Below are positions 59,801-64,000 of a stretch of 64,000 nucleotides of DNA, piece by piece. The DNA lies in assembly GCA_020284085.1 (NCBI GenBank), contig JACEVL010000201.1, forward strand, positions 1,042,094 to 1,106,093, written 5' to 3'. Source of the DNA: Aporrectodea caliginosa (taxonomy: Eukaryota > Annelida > Clitellata > Crassiclitellata > Lumbricidae). Each line of letters opens with the position of its first letter. Position 1 is the stretch's first letter. Both the position numbers and the translations under genes were made by a program. Under the pieces are notes generated by a model. The model had not been told where the DNA came from and did not search any database. It worked only from the letters and a program-made list of their open reading frames with translations.

Positions 59801-62800
59801 AAAATATTCAGTCTAAGGACTGGTAGCTTGCAACGACAGCATAGTTGAGAAATGGAGGCATGGTTTAAGGTAGATACTTCAAAGTAAAAAAAATCAGCAG
59901 CATATAATACAGCAGTTTTCAATTTTAACCAAATCCTTCTTCTAAAATCTGGGTTGTGTAAAGAGAAAGAAGATGGAGAGGAGACTGGAACACAGGACTA
60001 TGAACTACATAACCAAATGAAAACAGATTGAGCTTACATCAGTCGCTCGACATCGAAGCAGGAACTTCTTAAGATTTTCTGTGCTGGAATCGGCATAGAT
60101 GAGCAGAGGGGGAAAGTCTAGAACGGCGGCCATAACTGGCGCCACATTCTCGTGGTCGACGCCTCTCGTAAGACACCCTCTTCTCATCATGTCCTCCATT
60201 TCATCATTTCGTGCTTGATCTGTTAATTAATGCACACCTTAAGTAAATTAAGCAAGTAAATGTAGACAGTCACTTTCTGCTACTTGTGCCATAATTAGCT
60301 TTTGCCCATTTTAATTTTGTGCTATTATTCTATTATTAACTTATTAGTTGAACCCTTCCAGTTGCACTGTTTTGATCTGTGTCAATTTAACAGGATACTC
60401 TAGAAAGGTTGCAAGAAAGCCATTCCAGGTAGATATAGCTTTTTCCAACAGAAACAAAATGATGTCATCTCTTTAAGGTGCTTGCAAAGATTTCATCCAG
60501 TTTGCCATGAGATGCCTATAACAATTCAAGTCTTGAAAAATCAGCACGGATCCTCCTATCAAATCCTGCAGATAACAAACCCAGCCGACATCTTCACCCC
60601 CCCCCCATGGAAATTTTAACTTCACTGTAACCATGACAAGCCAATGAAGAAGCCCAATCCAGCAATCAGACACACATGTGACAAGTTCATCACTCGTAAA
60701 TAAGCTGGTGCCCTGCATTTAGCTTTCGAGTGGCGCTTTAGAAGTTTGAAGATTACGATTACGATTACGAACTGCAGACAAAACAGAGTCCTAGCAAGGA
60801 AATGCCCGCACAGATGGCCCTAGGGTGGTCAATCCAACTAGCATTGATGTTTAACTGTGGAGATTGAAGTCACAAAACGTTTTTATTACTACTGATATTT
60901 GATTATGAAGATTGATGCGACAAAGCACACACCTGTTAACGTTTTTATTAGCACAGGTTCCTGGCTCAAACTGTTGTAGCCTTGGATCATCACAGTGCCA
61001 CGACAAATACGACCAAAAGTGCCTACAAAAAAATTGACACGACTGTTGTAACCATCGAGGAACAGAGCTGGTTTAAAAAAGAACCTGAAATCCAGACTCT
61101 GATAATTAATTAATTAATATATTTAATTAATTCTGAATAATGATCATGATTAAAAGTTACATCTATCGAGGAAACAGACATCTAAATTATTTAATTGATT
61201 TCAGCTATAAAAACTTAATTTAAACTTTAGCGCTTGCATTAAAAATAAGGTCATTGCCTGGCTCTGTAATATTATGATACAATCAAAGTATACAGGATGG
61301 CAGATGGCAGGGCTTCTGGTCATTAAATTTTACTTCAAAAACTGTCGGATTAGGGTCTTTTCTTTTGGTACAGTATATAAGCTGAGCAACGTTTCTGGCA
61401 AAATTGATCAAATAATGCACAAGAGAATAAATTTTATAGCAATGACTAAGAAATTGCAGAAATTTATCATAAAACTTAATTTGTTTAAACAGATCCGTTA
61501 AGAGTCCGGCAAGTTTGATTAAAGATTGCCAAAAATAAACTTATAATTAAATTAGCATAATTAACAGAAGAGACTATCGTAATTTAATTCCATGAGTCCT
61601 CTAACAGAATGCCTTTTGACTTAATTGACCCAAGGCTGAACTCAAAAATGAACTGCACAGTAGTTCTGTTCCAAGTTTCGTCTGTGACAACTTGCATGTA
61701 ACGAATAAACCAATATTGATTGATTGATTGATTGTAACAGATAAAGCTGGTGTTGTTTGGTGTATTCAGTTTGCCTACCTTCAAGGAGAATGTCTGTGAA
61801 TTTAACATGTGATCGGCTGACTTGGATTTCAGTGAGAATCGATTCAACATCACATGGTCTAAGTTCAGTGTATGGAAATGTCAATGGCCCACGATAAGTG
61901 CCACCTGAAGCAGTACGACAATCTCATAGAAAGAGTTCATTCAAGAGTGCACCTATAATCTGTGATTCAGTGCTTTCCAATTAATGAATAATCAAACCCA
62001 ATGTAATCTAATCTAATCGAGTAAACTAATCTAAATGACGAGCATTTTCTTGCTCAAAACAGACCTGATTTGATGTATAGCACTGGAATATAAGCTGCTA
62101 TAAATTATGTGTAGATGTATACATGTGTGTGTGTGTGTGCATGTATGCATGTATGTATGTATGTATGTATGTATGTATGTATGTATGTATGTATGTATGT
62201 ATGTATGTATGTATGTATGTATGTATACTTTCATATCACAGGTTAATTCCACTAAATTTCTTGCAGTACATATTGGTCACATGAAATGATCATTCATTTA
62301 ATTCATTTCAGAGATTTATATAGCACCCCTTCAAGATTATCTACTCTACATTAAAAATATCTTGGCAAAAATTGTCAAAAATGCTGGCATACTCCACCGT
62401 ACCTCCCACATACTCCCTCCCGCTCGCTATCCGAGCTAAACTGTATTACTCCCTAATATATCCCTACCTCTCGTATTGTATTTTGGTATGGGCATCTACT
62501 TATGAATCCAGACTCCATAAACTACCATTATTGCAAAAGCGTGGGGGTATGCATTATAGCTGGAGCTTCATCATTTGCTCACACAAGCCCACTATTTCTA
62601 TAAATCAATTTACTTAAGCTCCATCAAATAAGGACATTCTAGATAGGTGTTTTTATGTACCGAATTACCCATGACCTTCTGCCTCTGAACTTTATGGGAT
62701 ACTTTCAGCAAGGTTCTCACATACATCACCACCTCACGAGGAGCTCTAAACTTTATCACGCTATACATGCCCACTAAAACTCACGAAAATTCTCCATAAA

Positions 62801-63135
62801 ATTTACTGGTCCAGGTGTTTGGAGTAGAATTCCTCCATCTATTCAACATGTGCCTAATCTTCAAAGGTTTAAAAAATGTTACGTGCATACTTGATAAAGG
62901 ATATCACTAATAATTAGACTGATTACGTAATGATATTTTATTAGTTAAGTCGTTCTATTTTGTTTGTTTCATTTCGCTTAAAGAGTCGATACTAGTTTGA
63001 TACTTAAACTATTTGATCTACCTTGTAAATTCAAAAATCATTTTCATACCTGATATGATGCTGTTGCTTGTTGGTGTATCCGATCGAACATACGTGTTCC
63101 CTCGATCTCGAAGCGATCGACTGACATTTGCATCA
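56696..63135 (-). CDS. ryk: RYK-like receptor tyrosine (pseudo)kinase, 3' part
   Basis: Eight exons with matching phases, 1,003 nt, code for the cytoplasmic part of an RYK/Derailed-type Wnt co-receptor. Visible in order: Ser-rich juxtamembrane region, glycine loop EGTFGRICRG, VLIKTL with the ATP-binding lysine, catalytic loop HRDLATRNC, DSA in place of DFG, RPVKWMAIESL in the activation segment, VWSFGVTMWELFTLG, YVDIDPFEM and the end EALAKYV followed by a stop. RYK is a single-pass receptor that binds Wnt through a WIF domain and has a degenerate kinase; the WIF and membrane parts must lie beyond the right edge. Alternatives such as other RTKs fit worse because of DSA and the C-terminal motif. 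Confidence 0.9.
57230..57418 (+). mobile_element. retroposon tail, two pieces
   Basis: TAAGCCCCTGTGAATAAG and later TGCCTGTGAATAAGCTGGTT, CTTGGGCTTTATAGAAATC and GATTACGATTAGG, as at 52890. Confidence 0.6.
57445..57592 (+). repeat. two tandem copies of a 74-bp unit
   Basis: 57445-57518 and 57519-57592 differ only at one place (CCGCG versus CCGCA). Lies in the last RYK intron. Confidence 0.95.
57673..57809 (-). CDS. ryk: RYK-like exon: kinase C-lobe
   Basis: Phases 0 and 2 (GTTTAG|TGG and AAAT|GTAAGT). WSFGVTMWELFTLGHQPYVD and then IDPFEM are very close to vertebrate RYK. Confidence 0.95.
58202..58361 (-). CDS. ryk: RYK-like exon: activation segment
   Basis: Phases 2 and 0 (TGACAG|AGTGG and ATGTG|GTACGC). 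VRICDSALSHDIFPGDYH shows DSA at the DFG position, the RYK pseudokinase hallmark being DNA; RPVKWMAIESL replaces the APE region. Confidence 0.95.
58760..58990 (-). mobile_element. tRNA-derived SINE, family C (fullest copy)
   Basis: Minus copy: head GGTGGTGTAGGGGATGTTC, B box GCGGGTTCGAATC, body GGACCCTGAGCAAGTCC, tail GTCGGGAGCGCCTCTGAGTA and GGGCGCTATAACAAGTG, then (CATA)n. In the RYK intron before the exon at 58202-58361. Confidence 0.88.
59216..59325 (-). CDS. ryk: RYK-like exon: catalytic loop
   Basis: Phases 0 and 2 (AGCAG|GTACTG and TCT|GTAAGT). ILHRDLATRNCL is the catalytic loop, with Asp in place. Confidence 0.93.
60038..60219 (-). CDS. ryk: RYK-like exon: kinase N-lobe, helix C to hinge
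   Basis: Phases 1 and 0 (AACAG|ATCAA and CTGAT|GTAAGC). CLTRGVDHENVAPVMA matches the RYK 'cllxglxHxNllpi' segment; PPLLIYADSSTENLKKFL is the hinge region. Confidence 0.88.
60660..60770 (+). mobile_element. retroposon tail ending in GATTACGATTACGATTACG
   Basis: AATAAGCTGGTGCCCTGCAT, GTGGCGCTTTAGAAGTTTG, then the GATTAC run. Antisense in a RYK intron. Confidence 0.75.
60933..61022 (-). CDS. ryk: RYK-like exon: glycine loop and lysine
   Basis: Phases 1 and 1 (TTTGTAG|GCAC and ACAG|GTGTGT). With the shared Gly it reads GTFGRICRG, then EPVLIKTLT with the VAIK-type lysine. Confidence 0.88.
61690..61738 (+). mobile_element. LINE tail with (TTGA)n
   Basis: AACTTGCATGTAACGAATAAA, CCAATA and five TTGA units. 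It runs to within 40 bases of the RYK exon donor at 61779. Confidence 0.55.
61779..61904 (-). CDS. ryk: RYK-like exon: start of kinase domain
   Basis: Phases 1 and 1 (CTTCAG|GTGG and GAAG|GTAGGC). It encodes GGTYRGPLTFPYTELRP, then a helical lead-in ending SHVKFTDILLE, matching the RYK lead-in before the glycine loop. Confidence 0.88.
62128..62226 (+). repeat. GT and ATGT array
   Basis: Short GT run, then about 22 ATGT units. Confidence 0.97.
62290..62905 (+). mobile_element. LINE RT C-terminal fragment, antisense in a RYK intron
   Basis: LAIRAKLYYSLIYPYLSYCI and then LVWASTYESRLHKLPLLQKR, the CR1/L2-type pattern after the RT palm; further frames with stops carry it on to about 62900. A retroposon tail piece stands at 62300-62345. 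Confidence 0.85.
63050..63135 (-). CDS. ryk: RYK-like exon: juxtamembrane, Ser/Thr-rich
   Basis: Acceptor TTTTTTAG|TGATG, donor TCAG|GTATGA, phases 2 and 1. It encodes a Ser/Arg-rich stretch ending VRSDTPTSNSIIS, like the RYK segment before the kinase. Leftmost recognised upstream exon in this window. Confidence 0.8.
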
Positions 63136-64000
63136 CTAAAAAATGGTTACCACTTGATCACCTGGCCAGCATTTCAGTAGATTTATATCTCCATTTAACA
63201 TTCATTTATATCACATTTATAATGTGAGAAAAGTACATAAAGGTACAGATATATTGCACATTTCATAAAGAAAAATAACAGATTTTTGCCTGTAGGAATT
63301 AAACCACTATATATATACATTAAGCTGTTAAAAATGCACACAGCTGTAAAAATCAATTACATCATCTAAACTGTAGAAATGAGTTGGTTACGGAAAACTG
63401 CAGGAATTTGAAGACTACAGAAAGTAATAAAGGATGGCATCAGACAGATTCTAGCTATCCAAACAACCCAGCTGGACAAAGTCGTTCAGTGAATACTCCA
63501 GTGGATTAGCCATGTACAAAGACTGCCAGTTGATTGACAGTTAATTGATTGAATCTCACACAATGCTTCTTCTGGTGGTTGCACTCAGTTGAGCATTGCC
63601 ATTGCCAATGACGGGGGGGGGGGAATTGGCCGCGTCAACAATGCAACGCCAAGCTGTTCTGTCCTTAGACTCCAGACTACCGTACATGTGAAGGTCAAAT
63701 CTCAGGGCTGCACATTATCATTCTCCAGAATTCTAAATTCTAATCCATGTGTTCTAGGTCATCTCAATCGTCTTTTTCAGTACGTCAGGGCTTGCTCACA
63801 GCAGGCCATAGCCTCTTCAGTTATCCTCATTTTCCTGAGCTCATGCAACATGCTTGGAAAAGCTCAGTCAGGGCTTCAACATTGTAGCTGAGACTGGAGG
63901 ACCGTGCCACATCTACTGTTTGCTGGATCCATTTGATACTGCATTGCATCACACTATCTTACACCTAGAATGGCATACCAGGTAGCCTGCTTACAGAAGC
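63136..64000. other. right edge, presumed RYK intron
   Basis: No further exon recognised. 63560-63990 has a more complex base composition and may be an old repeat; no domain seen. Confidence 0.35.

Overview
This is eukaryotic, animal, non-coding-rich DNA. Coding sequence occurs only as short exons with GT/AG borders. Most of the rest is microsatellite, SINE, LINE and DNA-transposon sequence. The protein families (RYK-type Wnt receptor, NHR, Roc-COR, Death, TIR), the very frequent AGGCCTA motif, long CATA/TCTA/GGAT arrays, tRNA-derived SINEs and a foldback element with tandem-repeat arms suggest a marine invertebrate. An echinoderm or a close deuterostome is my best guess, but the species cannot be fixed from sequence alone.

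Two genes are recognisable, both on the minus strand and one behind the other. (1) 56,696-63,135: the 3' half of an RYK/Derailed-type receptor tyrosine (pseudo)kinase, 8 exons ending in a stop; its extracellular WIF region lies beyond the right edge. (2) 17,194-53,543: a gene I assembled exon by exon into 20 exons with matching phases, giving an uninterrupted 1,270-residue reading frame. Its domains in order are NHR (Neuralized homology repeat), Roc GTPase, COR, a Cys/His-rich segment, Death and TIR. This looks like an intracellular signalling or innate-immune switch: a sensor/adaptor NHR, a GTPase-dimerisation core and Death/TIR output. It is the main find of the window. The NHR exon is separated from the Roc exons by a 12.7-kb repeat-filled intron, so the fusion needs transcript support.

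Layout. 1-17,190: no convincing gene; repeats, LINE 3' ends, SINEs, a 1.67-kb TIR element carrying two hAT-like MITEs and a chimeric duplication, and one doubtful broken coding fragment near 15.5 kb. 17,194-40,364: exons 20 to 2 of the ROCO gene, introns full of microsatellites and MITEs, plus a partial triplication of Roc exon 7. 40,365-53,053: the large intron, with a CATAGTTGT-TIR element, a piggyBac-like micro-MITE, a foldback element, a 570-bp TCTA/TC array and a LINE interrupted by two other elements. 53,054-53,543: NHR exon. 53,600-56,695: spacer. 56,696-64,000: RYK-like gene with SINE and LINE fragments in its introns.

Most long reading frames in the window are translations of microsatellites and are not genes.
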